6,129 nt of DNA from Gammaproteobacteria bacterium (GCA_022822245.1 JAJECB010000489.1:1-6129); one strand, 5' to 3'. Counted from the stretch's first letter, positions 1-6,030 are shown. Numbers and translations: made by a program. The notes: generated by a model not told the origin, from the letters alone.

Positions 1-777
1 GTAGTGCTGGGTGCAGCGGTTGTCCCACAGGGCGACCGCCCTCTCGCTCCATCGGAACCGGCACGTGAATTCCGGCCGCTCGAGGTGGGCGAACAGGAAC
101 CGGAGGAGCGGCGCGCTCTCCGCCTCCGTCATGTCCTCGAAGCGGACCGTGAAGTTGCAGTTGACGTAGAGGGCCTTGCGCCCTGTCTCGGGATGGGTGC
201 GGACCACCGGGTGGACCGCCTCCTCGTGCGAGTCGTCCGGGCGGGAGCGCTGCATCGAGGCGGCATCGCCGATGATGCCGCCGCCGGCTTGCGCGTCGGG
301 GGTGTAGATCATCCGGGTGTTGTGCACCGCGCGAAGGCCGTCCAGCACCCGCCTGAGACCGTCGGACAGGGCCTCGTAGGCGAGATACATGTTGGCGAAG
401 AGGGTATCGCCGCCGACCGGCGGGATCTCCTTCGCATAGAGGAGCGAAGCGAGAGCCGGGCGTTCGAGGTAGCTGAGATCGGTGTGCCAGGAGCCCCCGA
501 AATTGTTGCGGTCCTCGGGGTTCTTCACGATCTCCAGAACCGCCGGGTAGCCATCGAGCGGCCGCATCATCGGATGCACGTTGAGCGGGCCGAACCGGCG
601 CCCGAAATCAACGAGATCCTGGGGATTCAAGACCTGATCTCGCAGAAAGACGGCGCCGTGCGCGAGCAGCGCCTCGCGCACCGCACCGAACTCGTCGTCG
701 CGAAGGGGGCGCGCGAGGTCGACGCCGGCGATCTCCGCGCCGACGGCCGGACTGACGGGCTGGATCGTGATGGCCAT
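1..777 (-). CDS. TauD/TfdA-family Fe(II)/2-oxoglutarate-dependent dioxygenase, C-terminus cut by window edge
   Basis: Family enzymes couple decarboxylation of 2-oxoglutarate to hydroxylation of a substrate such as taurine, an alkyl sulfonate, a sulfate ester or a phenoxyacetate, in the cytoplasm. I translated the frame by hand from the ATG at 777; it stays open for 259 codons to base 1. The N-terminus (VSPAVGAEIAGVDL) is the usual TauD opening. The iron ligands are visible as H98 and D100 in SWHTDLSY and H258 in WDNRCTQHY. T125 in GGDTLFANM matches the 2-oxoglutarate-contacting region. The spacing is close to E. coli TauD (H99, D101, H255). The distal arginine that binds 2-oxoglutarate and the last 20-30 residues lie beyond the edge. 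An AAGGGAG (798-792) sits 14 nt before the ATG, far for a Shine-Dalgarno, so start confidence is moderate. Family assignment is firm; the substrate is unknown, and no sulfonate transporter is visible to support taurine. Confidence 0.93.
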   Translation of the reverse strand, partial: MAITIQPVSPAVGAEIAGVDLARPLRDDEFGAVREALLAHGAVFLRDQVLNPQDLVDFGRRFGPLNVHPMMRPLDGYPAVLEIVKNPEDRNNFGGSWHTDLSYLERPALASLLYAKEIPPVGGDTLFANMYLAYEALSDGLRRVLDGLRAVHNTRMIYTPDAQAGGGIIGDAASMQRSRPDDSHEEAVHPVVRTHPETGRKALYVNCNFTVRFEDMTEAESAPLLRFLFAHLERPEFTCRFRWSERAVALWDNRCTQHY

Positions 778-988
778 GAAGGAACAGGGTACTCCCTTCT
801 CGGGGCTTGTTTCCACGCCGCGCGGGACGCCGGGGCACCGTGACGCTCCGGTTCTGGCCCGCGTCGGAAGGTGGTCGAGCAGCCTCGCCCGTAGTGCCGG
901 GACGCGTGTTCGGAAGTGGATTCGGACGATGGTCGCGCACCGGTTCCGCCGTGGTGAATCTCGCTGGACTGCCTATACTCCGGAGGCC
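778..988. promoter_or_regulatory. Divergent intergenic region between the dioxygenase and the AbiE-like gene
   Basis: This 211-bp stretch separates two divergently transcribed genes and should hold both promoters. For the rightward gene, TATACT at 974-979 is a good -10 hexamer, but no convincing -35 sits 16-18 bp upstream, and the hexamer lies only 9 bp before the ATG, so the message would be almost leaderless. TTCGGA occurs twice, at 909-914 and 921-926, 12 bp apart. No clear promoter is visible for the leftward dioxygenase gene. Open frames through the region continue into both genes but look like nothing known. Confidence 0.5.
974..988 (+). promoter_or_regulatory. -10-like hexamer and palindrome-embedded ribosome binding site
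   Basis: TATACT (974-979) is followed by the perfect 8-bp palindrome CTCCGGAG (978-985), and the palindrome contains most of the GGAGG (982-986) that lies 2 nt before the ATG at 989. The spacing is shorter than ideal for a Shine-Dalgarno. If the -10 is real, transcription would begin around 985-987 and the GGAGG would not be transcribed in full, leaving a leaderless or near-leaderless message. AbiEi-type antitoxins of working systems repress their own promoters, so a palindrome here could be part of an operator, but it is short. Confidence 0.4.
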
Positions 989-2341
989 ATGAGCGCACGC
1001 ATCACCGCCACTGACCGCGCCCTGGAAGCGATCGGGCGGTTGCTCGAGCAGCCCGACCGGTTGGCCCTGACACGCGCCGAGGTGAAAGCGTTGGGGAGCG
1101 CCGACGGCGCTTGCGACCGGGCGCTTCGCCGGCTCCGCAACGAGGGACGGCTCCGGCGCTACGGGTCCGGCATCTATGGTGTCGGGCGCGCCAAGGTGTT
1201 TCAGGCCGCGCCCCAGGCGCTCGCGTCACTGGGCTACCGGGTCATGTCACCCGAGCCGCCGGAAAACTGGTCCGCGCGTCCCAGTGGGACCGTGATCCGG
1301 GTCGATCGGCGCTGTCGTCGCCGAATTCTCGGACACGGGGTGCAGATGAGGCTCGAGACTCCGGACGGACGACGCGCGAGCCCCAGGAAGGTTCCGATGA
1401 CCGCGGCCGACACATTTCCCACCCAGCGAGAAACCGAGGCCCATTTCGAGAGCTTCCACTACCGCCACTCGCTGGGCCGGGCGGAAAGGGACTTGTGCGT
1501 GACAAAGGCGCTCGAAGCCCTCGAATCGTTCGCATGTCCCGGTGCCTCGATCATCATGGACGGCGCGACTTGCCTCTCGAGATACTACGGCTTGCTCCGG
1601 CGTTTCTCGGAGAGCCTGGTCCTTCGCATCGTTCTCGCCGAGGACCCGGTTGGTCCTGCCGGACCAAGGGCTCCGGCACCGCGGTCGCCGGAGCGCCAGC
1701 GAAGGCTCAAGGAGGTCGGTGCGGCATTCCGGGAGCACGTCCTTGCCACACTCCCGTGGCTGAGTCCGACCCGCCGGGGACGGGTTCGCCGGGACGGCGG
1801 GGTCCAGGTGTTCATCGGCCGCTACGAGCCGAGGAATGCGAACGACGCGGTCCAGCCGGGGATCAAGTACGAGCTGGTAGACATGCCGCTCGTCCTGAAG
1901 CGCCGGGAAGTCTTCAGGCTCGGGAGCGGGACGCCGATGAACGCGGTGAACCCCCTGGAGATCGCCGCGGGCAAGTGGGCCGCGCTCGCGGGACGAATCG
2001 TGGCTGGCGGCACGGTGAGGCGGGATCTCATGCGTCACGTTCACGATCTCGCCGTCCTCCACCCGTCGGTTCTCGATCATCGGGGCCTCGACCAGCTCGC
2101 CCCGATGCTGTTCGTGACACACGAACTCCCGAAGGACATCGTCGGGCTGCTCCTTGAACTCCTGCGTGCCCGTTCCGATCGATTTCGCGCCCGTTACGAG
2201 AGCTACCTGGACGACATGGGAACCGAGCGAATCGGGGAGGGGCCCCTGGATCATCTTCCCTGGGACGCCGCGCTCCATCGCCTCGAGCAAAGCGCCCATG
2301 CCGCCGGGCTCGTTTCCGGCCCCGATCCGGCTTCCGGTTGA
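989..2341 (+). CDS. Fused AbiEi-like winged-helix / degenerate AbiEii-like nucleotidyltransferase protein
   Basis: This 450-residue protein looks like both halves of a type IV AbiE toxin-antitoxin pair in one frame. Residues about 8-65 form a winged-helix module ending in RLRRYGSGIYGVG. Residues 80-125 continue like AbiEi/DUF6088 antitoxins. From about residue 137 it follows long AbiEii-type proteins: VTKALEALES (171-180), then a nucleotidyltransferase core, RGRVRRDGGVQ (263-273), QPGIKYEL (289-296), an AAGKW lysine (K329) and RHVHDLAVL (349-357). The core motif, normally GGT...RFSED-x-D, reads DGAT (191-194) and RFSESLV (205-211), so both metal-binding aspartates are replaced (S209, V211). 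Toxicity by nucleotide transfer is therefore doubtful. I chose the ATG at 989 because homology starts there; the frame extends upstream to a GTG at 767, but those 74 residues resemble nothing and overlap the dioxygenase start. The family call rests on recalled motif patterns, not a search. It could be a decayed system or a repurposed regulator. Confidence 0.72.
   Translation: MSARITATDRALEAIGRLLEQPDRLALTRAEVKALGSADGACDRALRRLRNEGRLRRYGSGIYGVGRAKVFQAAPQALASLGYRVMSPEPPENWSARPSGTVIRVDRRCRRRILGHGVQMRLETPDGRRASPRKVPMTAADTFPTQRETEAHFESFHYRHSLGRAERDLCVTKALEALESFACPGASIIMDGATCLSRYYGLLRRFSESLVLRIVLAEDPVGPAGPRAPAPRSPERQRRLKEVGAAFREHVLATLPWLSPTRRGRVRRDGGVQVFIGRYEPRNANDAVQPGIKYELVDMPLVLKRREVFRLGSGTPMNAVNPLEIAAGKWAALAGRIVAGGTVRRDLMRHVHDLAVLHPSVLDHRGLDQLAPMLFVTHELPKDIVGLLLELLRARSDRFRARYESYLDDMGTERIGEGPLDHLPWDAALHRLEQSAHAAGLVSGPDPASG
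1385..1399 (+). promoter_or_regulatory. Internal ribosome binding site and ATG at the antitoxin/toxin junction
   Basis: AGGAAGG (1385-1391) lies 5 nt before an in-frame ATG (1397) that is codon 137 of the fused protein. Homology to long AbiEii proteins starts close to this residue. The site is well formed and could let the 314-residue nucleotidyltransferase half be made alone as well as in the fusion. It is probably the original start of a separate toxin gene, whose upstream partner has been shortened and joined in frame. Confidence 0.55.
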
Positions 2342-2365
2342 GCCTCAAGGCGCTCGGCATTCGTA

Positions 2366-2383
2366 ATGGACAGGAGGCCCTGA
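2366..2383 (+). other. Five-codon minicistron overlapping the start of the small gene
   Basis: ATG GAC AGG AGG CCC TGA (MDRRP) ends in TGATG, so its stop overlaps the ATG at 2383 by one base. The same bases supply the AGGAGG ribosome binding site. It could couple or tune initiation of the small gene. More likely it is a by-product of a purine-rich Shine-Dalgarno. Confidence 0.2.
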
Positions 2384-2583
2384 TGGTGCTGGACGACGGT
2401 TGCGGCAGGCCTCAGACCGTCGATACCGCTCTGGAGCGGGTGCGTGCAATCGCGAGGCGCAGGCGCATGGGCGCCACGTCCGTGGTCGATGACTTCATTG
2501 CCGAACGGCGTGCGGAAGCCGCCAAGGAGCGAAGCATGCCGCGGGCGGCGGAACCTCGTCACGGGTCCGTGCCAGACCGGTAA
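2383..2583 (+). CDS. Small basic helical protein, unknown function (possibly antitoxin-like)
   Basis: I chose the ATG at 2383 because a perfect AGGAGG (2372-2377) sits 5 nt upstream, giving 66 residues ending at TAA 2581-2583. An in-frame TTG at 2338 overlaps the TGA of the preceding gene and would give 81 residues, which would imply translational coupling. The middle is predicted helical and charged: TVDTALERVRAIARRRR (residues 12-28), then SVVDDFIAERRAEAAKERS (33-51). The VDDFIAERRAEA stretch resembles tails seen in small VapB-like antitoxins of PIN-toxin pairs. That is a resemblance from memory, not an assignment, and no PIN toxin follows. The C-terminal 15 residues look disordered. The gene is probably co-transcribed with the AbiE-like gene, 41 nt away, and converges on the oxidoreductase gene 31 nt downstream. 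No terminator hairpin is visible in that gap. Confidence 0.55.
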   Translation: MVLDDGCGRPQTVDTALERVRAIARRRRMGATSVVDDFIAERRAEAAKERSMPRAAEPRHGSVPDR

Positions 2584-2614
2584 GGCCCCGTTCGCGAGTG
2601 GATGCGGGCGCGGG

Positions 2615-3640
2615 CTATCGGAAGGCGGCCATCACCGCCCGCCAGTCGTGGAGGAAGCGCTCCTTGTCGTCGAAGTGGATGCTCATCCAGAACTGGCGGG
2701 CGCCGGCCTCGACGGCGGTTTCAATCTTCGCGACGCAGTCTTCCGGGGTGCCGGCGATCGCGAAGCGGTCCGCGAGGTAGTCGAGGAGCCCGAGCTCCCG
2801 GACAAGATCGCGGTTCGAGCTGTCCGGCTTCGAGTGCTCCTCCGGACGGTACCGGTCGCCGAGCGCGACCACCGCGTCGTGGAGCTCGCGCGGAATGTGC
2901 TTTCCCTCCGTCGTGAACCGGCTCAAGTGACTTCCGGCCGAGGCGAGGGTCATCGCCACCTCGTCGATGGCCGCCGCCCGGTCGCTCCGCACGTTCGCGA
3001 CGGGGAGCCACCAGAGATCGATTTCATCGAGAGACCGACCGGCGGACTCGGCCCCGGCCCGAACCTGTCCGATGGAATCCCGCACGATGTCCGGGGTGAG
3101 GCCGGTGTTGATGATCACCCCGTCCCCGATCTCGCCCGCGAGCCTGAGCATCCGGGGGCCGGAGGCGGCGAGGTAGATGGGGACCCGGCCGCCGGCGACA
3201 CCGCCCCAGGTCATGCGGCAGGGCCGACCGTCCCACTCCGAGTGGCCGGTATCGAGCAGCTCGCGGACCGTCCCGACGTAGGCGCGAAGGCGCGCCCGGG
3301 TGGACGGGGTGAGCCCGAGGTTGAGGACCGCGCTGTCCCCCGTGCCGATGCCGAGCATCGTGCGCCCGGGTGCCATCTCGGCCAGGGTCGCCGCCGCTCC
3401 CGCCGCCACCGCGGGGTGCCGGGTCAGGGGGTTGATGACCCGCGGTCCGAGGCGCACCTGCCGGGTGCCCGCCGCGCAGAGCGCGAGGCACATGTAGACG
3501 TCGCGATAGACCGACTGCGAGTCGGCGATCCCCACGATGTCGAAGCCGGTGTCCTCGGCCGCCCGTGCCCAGCGCAGGGTGTCCTCGGCGGGGCCGGGGA
3601 GGTAGTTGACGCCAAAGCGCACCGGTGCGGTCGCGGCCAT
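2615..3640 (-). CDS. Luciferase-like (LLM class) flavin/F420-dependent oxidoreductase
   Basis: A 341-residue bacterial-luciferase-fold (TIM barrel) enzyme. Members use FMNH2 or coenzyme F420 for monooxygenation or hydride transfer; this one looks closest to the methylene-H4MPT reductase-like/F420 branch. Hallmarks are FGVNYLP (9-15), TGFDIVGIADSQ (31-42), LGPRVINPLTRHP (64-76) followed by LAEMAPGR and GIGTGDS (97-103), and PIYLAASGPRMLRLAGEIGDG (154-174). RFAIAGTPEDCVAKI (292-306) is the typical C-terminal segment. Length is normal for the family. The ATG at 3640 is preceded by AAGGGGG (3653-3647) at 6 nt spacing; the frame stays open upstream only as a shadow of the permease gene. It is the last gene of the operon, 35 nt after the second permease, so it probably acts on what the importer brings in. 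Whether the cofactor is FMN or F420 cannot be settled by eye, and the substrate is unknown. Confidence 0.93.
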   Translation of the reverse strand: MAATAPVRFGVNYLPGPAEDTLRWARAAEDTGFDIVGIADSQSVYRDVYMCLALCAAGTRQVRLGPRVINPLTRHPAVAAGAAATLAEMAPGRTMLGIGTGDSAVLNLGLTPSTRARLRAYVGTVRELLDTGHSEWDGRPCRMTWGGVAGGRVPIYLAASGPRMLRLAGEIGDGVIINTGLTPDIVRDSIGQVRAGAESAGRSLDEIDLWWLPVANVRSDRAAAIDEVAMTLASAGSHLSRFTTEGKHIPRELHDAVVALGDRYRPEEHSKPDSSNRDLVRELGLLDYLADRFAIAGTPEDCVAKIETAVEAGARQFWMSIHFDDKERFLHDWRAVMAAFR

Positions 3641-3675
3641 GCGGATCCCCCTTCGGTTCGTGTCCGGCCGGCCGC

Positions 3676-4347
3676 CTATCGTTTCGCCATCGTGCGGCGC
3701 TCGAGCCGGCTCAGGAGCCGGACGATCGGCCACAGCAGGGCGAGGTAGACGAGGGCGACCGCGATGAGCGGAGTCGGGTTGTAGGTGAGGCCCTGCGCGA
3801 CCCGCCCCATCCGAAGCAGCTCCGGCAGGGCCACGACGCTCGCGAGGGCGGTGAACTTGATGACTTCCAGGGTGTTGCTGATGAGGTCGGGGAGCACGTT
3901 GCGCACCGCCTGGGGCAGGACCACGTACACCATCGTCTGGAGCCCGGTGAGGCCGGTCGAGCGCGCCGCCTCGCGCTGCCCCCGGCCGATGCTCTCGATC
4001 CCGGCCCGGAAGATCTCGCCGTAGTAGCTCGCCGTGTTGAGGAGGAACGCGATGAGCACCGCGACGAGGCTCGGCACCTCGACGCCGATGAAGGGCAGGC
4101 CGTAGAACACGAGTATGAGCAGCACGAGCGGCGGAAAGGACCGGAAGAAGTCGACGTAGGCGATGAGGAGCCAGTTGAGCCAGCGGACGTGGAAGCTGTA
4201 GGCGACCGCGACCATGAGTCCGCCCGCGATCCCGAGGGGCACCACCAGGAGGCAGAGCTGGAGGGTCATCCAGAGCCCCTTGAGGAGCAGAGGATGAACC
4301 TTGAGCAGGATTTCGAGGTTGAAGAAGTTGTAGATGAGCGCTTCCAC
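3676..4347 (-). CDS. Polar amino acid ABC transporter permease (HisM/GlnP family), second of two
   Basis: An inner-membrane permease of 223 residues, the usual size for the polar amino acid family. Membrane segments are visible at about 24-50, 57-86, 92-110, 155-178 and 190-215. The cytoplasmic coupling loop that docks on the ATPase reads EIFRAGIESIGRGQREAARSTG (111-132), with the EAA motif at 127-129 and G132. FFRSFPPLVLL (67-77) and YVVLPQAVRNVLP (141-153) are typical of the HisMQ/GlnP group. The start is GTG at 4347 with GGAAGG (4361-4356) 8 nt upstream. It aligns without gaps to the neighbouring permease of identical length, so the two arose by duplication and should form the heterodimeric channel. 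The 24-nt gap to the first permease indicates one transcript. Confidence 0.94.
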   Translation of the reverse strand: MEALIYNFFNLEILLKVHPLLLKGLWMTLQLCLLVVPLGIAGGLMVAVAYSFHVRWLNWLLIAYVDFFRSFPPLVLLILVFYGLPFIGVEVPSLVAVLIAFLLNTASYYGEIFRAGIESIGRGQREAARSTGLTGLQTMVYVVLPQAVRNVLPDLISNTLEVIKFTALASVVALPELLRMGRVAQGLTYNPTPLIAVALVYLALLWPIVRLLSRLERRTMAKR

Positions 4348-4371
4348 GGGAACGGCCTTCCGGAGCGCGGC

Positions 4372-5043
4372 TCAGCGCTTCCAACCGAAGCGCGACTCCA
4401 CCCATCGGCTGAGGACGACGAGCGGAAAGAAGATGACGAGATAGGCGATCGCGGCCATGGTGAGCGGCGTCGTGTTGGCCGAGAACGCCTGCGCGGCGCT
4501 CGCCTGGGTGAGGATCTCCTGCACCGCCACCACCGAGGCGATGGCCGTGCTCTTGGTGATCACGATGGTCCGGTTCGTCAGCGGCGGGATGGTGAGCCGC
4601 ACCGCCTGGGGCAGGACCACGTCGCGCAGGGTCTGGAGGAAGCCGAGTCCGGTGGACCGGGCCGCCTCCCACTGGCCCCGGTCCACGGACAGGATCCCGG
4701 TCCAGAAGATCTCCTCCGCGAAGGAGGCGAGCACCAGGGTGAGCGAGAGCCACGCAACGACGAACCCGCTCATCGAGATCCCGACGAAGGGGAGGGCGAA
4801 GTAGAAGACGATCATGATGACGATCGGGGGCAGGGCCCGGAACACGTCGACCACGAGCACGATGAGCCAGTTCACGGGGCGGATCTGGAACGCCCGGACG
4901 ACGGCCAGCACGAAGCCGAGGGCAAGCCCGCTCAGCACGATGAGGACGGCGAGGTGGATGGTGACCCAGACTCCGTCGATGATCGACGGCAGGTACTTCG
5001 CCATCACCTCGAGGTCGAAGAAGTTCTCCGCGATGCGGTTCAC
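4372..5043 (-). CDS. Polar amino acid ABC transporter permease (HisM/GlnP family), first of two
   Basis: A 223-residue inner-membrane permease paralogous to the next gene in the operon. Hydrophobic segments lie at about 24-50, 57-87, 92-109, 160-175 and 193-213. The EAA loop is EIFWTGILSVDRGQWEAARSTG (111-132), followed by LPQAVRLTIPPL (144-155), the family's standard pattern. VFRALPPIVIMIVFY (67-81) parallels FFRSFPPLV in its partner. The start is probably GTG at 5043; the region upstream has no good Shine-Dalgarno, so initiation may depend on coupling to the ATPase gene, whose stop lies 37 nt upstream. With the other permease it should form the membrane channel driven by the adjacent ATPase. 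The transported amino acid or analogue cannot be inferred. Confidence 0.94.
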   Translation of the reverse strand: MNRIAENFFDLEVMAKYLPSIIDGVWVTIHLAVLIVLSGLALGFVLAVVRAFQIRPVNWLIVLVVDVFRALPPIVIMIVFYFALPFVGISMSGFVVAWLSLTLVLASFAEEIFWTGILSVDRGQWEAARSTGLGFLQTLRDVVLPQAVRLTIPPLTNRTIVITKSTAIASVVAVQEILTQASAAQAFSANTTPLTMAAIAYLVIFFPLVVLSRWVESRFGWKR

Positions 5044-5064
5044 GGGGATGCGCCGCGGGCCGGC

Positions 5065-5082
5065 GTCCTCGTCCTCGTCCTC
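5065..5082. repeat. Three tandem copies of GTCCTC
   Basis: GTCCTC occurs three times in a row, read as GAGGAC on the operon strand, overlapping the ATPase stop codon (5083-5081). Each unit contains GAGGA, but the nearest copy is about 20 nt from the permease GTG, too far to serve as an ordinary Shine-Dalgarno. It is a short slippage-type repeat with no clear role. Confidence 0.6.
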
Positions 5083-5827
5083 AGTGCCCGGTGACCCGGC
5101 GGAGGAACTCGCGGGTGCGCGCGTGCGCGGGGGCCTCGAAGATCCGCGACGGCGGCCCCTCCTCGACGACCTCGCCCTCGTCCATGAACAGCACCCGGTC
5201 GGCCGCCTCGCGGGCGAACCCCATCTCGTGGCTGACCACCAGCATGGTCATTCCCGACTCGCGCATCGCGCGCATCACGTCGAGCACGCTTCCCACGAGC
5301 TCGGGGTCGATGGCGCTCGTCGGCTCGTCGAAGAGCATCACCTTGGGCTCGAGGGCGAGGGCGCGGGCGATGGCGACCCGCTGCTGCTGCCCGCCCGAGA
5401 GCTCGTTCGGCCAGGCGTCCGCCCGCTCCGCGAGTCCGACCTCGCCCAGGGCGGCGCGCCCGCGCTCGTTCGCGTCGTCGCGGGGGAGCTTGAGCACGCG
5501 GCGAAGGGCCAGGGTCACGTTCCCGAGGGCGGTGAGGTGGGGGTACAGGTTGAAGGACTGGAACACCATTCCGATGTGCCGGCGCGTCTCGTTGATGTCG
5601 GTTCCGGGCGAGAGGATGTCGACACCGTCGAAGAGGACCTGCCCCGCGGTCGGCTCCTCGAGCCGGTTGCAGCAGCGAAGGAGGGTGCTCTTGCCGGAGC
5701 CGGAGGGGCCGATGATGAAGACGAGCTCCTGGCGCGCGACCGCGAGGTCGATGCCCTTCAGGGCCTCGATGGCGCCGAAGGACTTGCGCACACCCTTCAG
5801 GTCGAGCATCGGCGGGGAAGCGGTCAT
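5081..5827 (-). CDS. Polar amino acid ABC transporter ATP-binding protein (GlnQ/HisP family)
   Basis: A cytoplasmic ATPase of 248 residues that powers import through the two downstream permeases. All nucleotide-binding motifs are intact: Walker A GPSGSGKS (40-47), Q-loop Q90 in [14 protein letters not shown], signature [15 protein letters not shown] (143-157), Walker B VMLFDEP (163-169), D-loop TSAIDPE (170-176, where the family usually has ALDPE) and switch H200 in [22 protein letters not shown] and [13 protein letters not shown] are diagnostic of the polar amino acid subfamily. I chose the ATG at 5827; an ATG at 5809 ([12 protein letters not shown]) is also possible, and neither has a strong ribosome binding site. 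The open frame runs back to 5950, but those 41 residues have no family resemblance. It is the first operon gene in the window. A substrate-binding protein gene is expected but absent here, and may lie beyond the right edge or elsewhere. Confidence 0.96.
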   Translation of the reverse strand: MTASPPMLDLKGVRKSFGAIEALKGIDLAVARQELVFIIGPSGSGKSTLLRCCNRLEEPTAGQVLFDGVDILSPGTDINETRRHIGMVFQSFNLYPHLTALGNVTLALRRVLKLPRDDANERGRAALGEVGLAERADAWPNELSGGQQQRVAIARALALEPKVMLFDEPTSAIDPELVGSVLDVMRAMRESGMTMLVVSHEMGFAREAADRVLFMDEGEVVEEGPPSRIFEAPAHARTREFLRRVTGH

Positions 5828-5853
5828 CGGCGGGGTTCGCGCTACGTGCCCGG

Positions 5854-5867
5854 CGCTGGGATCAGCG
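5854..5867. repeat. Small hairpin upstream of the ATPase start
   Basis: CGCTG ggat CAGCG is a perfect 5-bp stem with a 4-nt loop. Two further G-C pairs form if G5868 is bulged. It lies 27 nt before the ATPase ATG on the transcribed strand. No T-run follows on either strand, so it is not a standard intrinsic terminator. It may be part of the operon's leader. Confidence 0.45.
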
Positions 5868-5894
5868 GCCCGGCCCCAGCCGCAGTATTTCTCC

Positions 5895-5916
5895 GGTGTC
5901 TTGGCTAGCGGACACC
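5895..5916. repeat. GGTGTC/GACACC hairpin
   Basis: GGTGTC (5895-5900) and GACACC (5911-5916) are perfect inverted repeats with a 10-nt loop. The stem ends 5 bp from the 110-bp inverted-repeat element, so together they make an almost continuous structured tract in front of the operon. Confidence 0.5.
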
Positions 5917-5920
5917 AATC

Positions 5921-6030
5921 TGCTTGTGGTGGCGGGCCGTACTCCCTCAAGCCGCTTCACCGTAGTGTCAACTACGCGTTCAGCAGCGCGAATGCGCTCT
6001 TTCGGTGCGTGCGGCCCACTACCACAAGCA
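5921..6030. repeat. 110-bp inverted-repeat element with internal hairpins
   Basis: The ends are 22-nt inverted repeats. The left arm (5921-5942) starts TGCTTGTGGT and the right arm (6009-6030) ends ACCACAAGCA; they match at 19 of 22 positions. As RNA of the + strand two of the three mismatches become G-U pairs; on the - strand only one does. The 66-bp interior holds two perfect hairpins: CGTAGT gtca ACTACG (5961-5976) and AGCGC gaat GCGCT (5985-5998). The fold would be a long stem closing a junction with two arms. It may be a structured RNA in the operon leader, or a small non-autonomous mobile element with TG...CA ends. TCTTGGC occurs on both sides (5899-5905 and 6031-6037) but is not flush with the left end, so a target-site duplication is not shown. 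Confidence 0.65.

Noticed and set aside
4..843. + strand open frame of 279 residues
   Set aside because: It is the antisense shadow of the TauD-family gene, whose translation shows intact iron-ligand motifs.
767..988. N-terminal extension of the AbiE-like protein from a GTG at 767
   Set aside because: The 74 extra residues resemble nothing, overlap the dioxygenase start on the other strand, and precede a plausible ATG where homology begins.
2584..2614. Terminator between the convergent small gene and LLM gene
   Set aside because: The 31 bp are GC-rich but form no clear hairpin and have no T-run on either strand.
2444..3748. + strand open frame of 434 residues
   Set aside because: Antisense to the LLM oxidoreductase; low-complexity charged composition typical of GC-rich shadows.
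3641..4753. Upstream extension of the LLM frame by 371 residues
   Set aside because: It runs through the permease genes in another frame; the LLM fold starts at the ATG at 3640, which has a good ribosome binding site.
3625..5094. + strand open frame of 489 residues, rich in D, E, R and H
   Set aside because: Antisense to both permease genes; the composition is the complement of hydrophobic codons and shows no domain.
5908..5943. [11 protein letters not shown] reading on the + strand, resembling the start of a PIN-domain (VapC) toxin
   Set aside because: No start codon or ribosome binding site fits, the frame soon loses PIN features and stops near 6060, and the segment is one arm of the inverted repeat.
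5921..6030. Integron attC site or glycine riboswitch as the identity of the structured element
   Set aside because: The attC core (GTTRRRY/RYYYAAC) is not at the ends and no integrase or cassette gene is present. The conserved glycine-aptamer core is also not recognisable.
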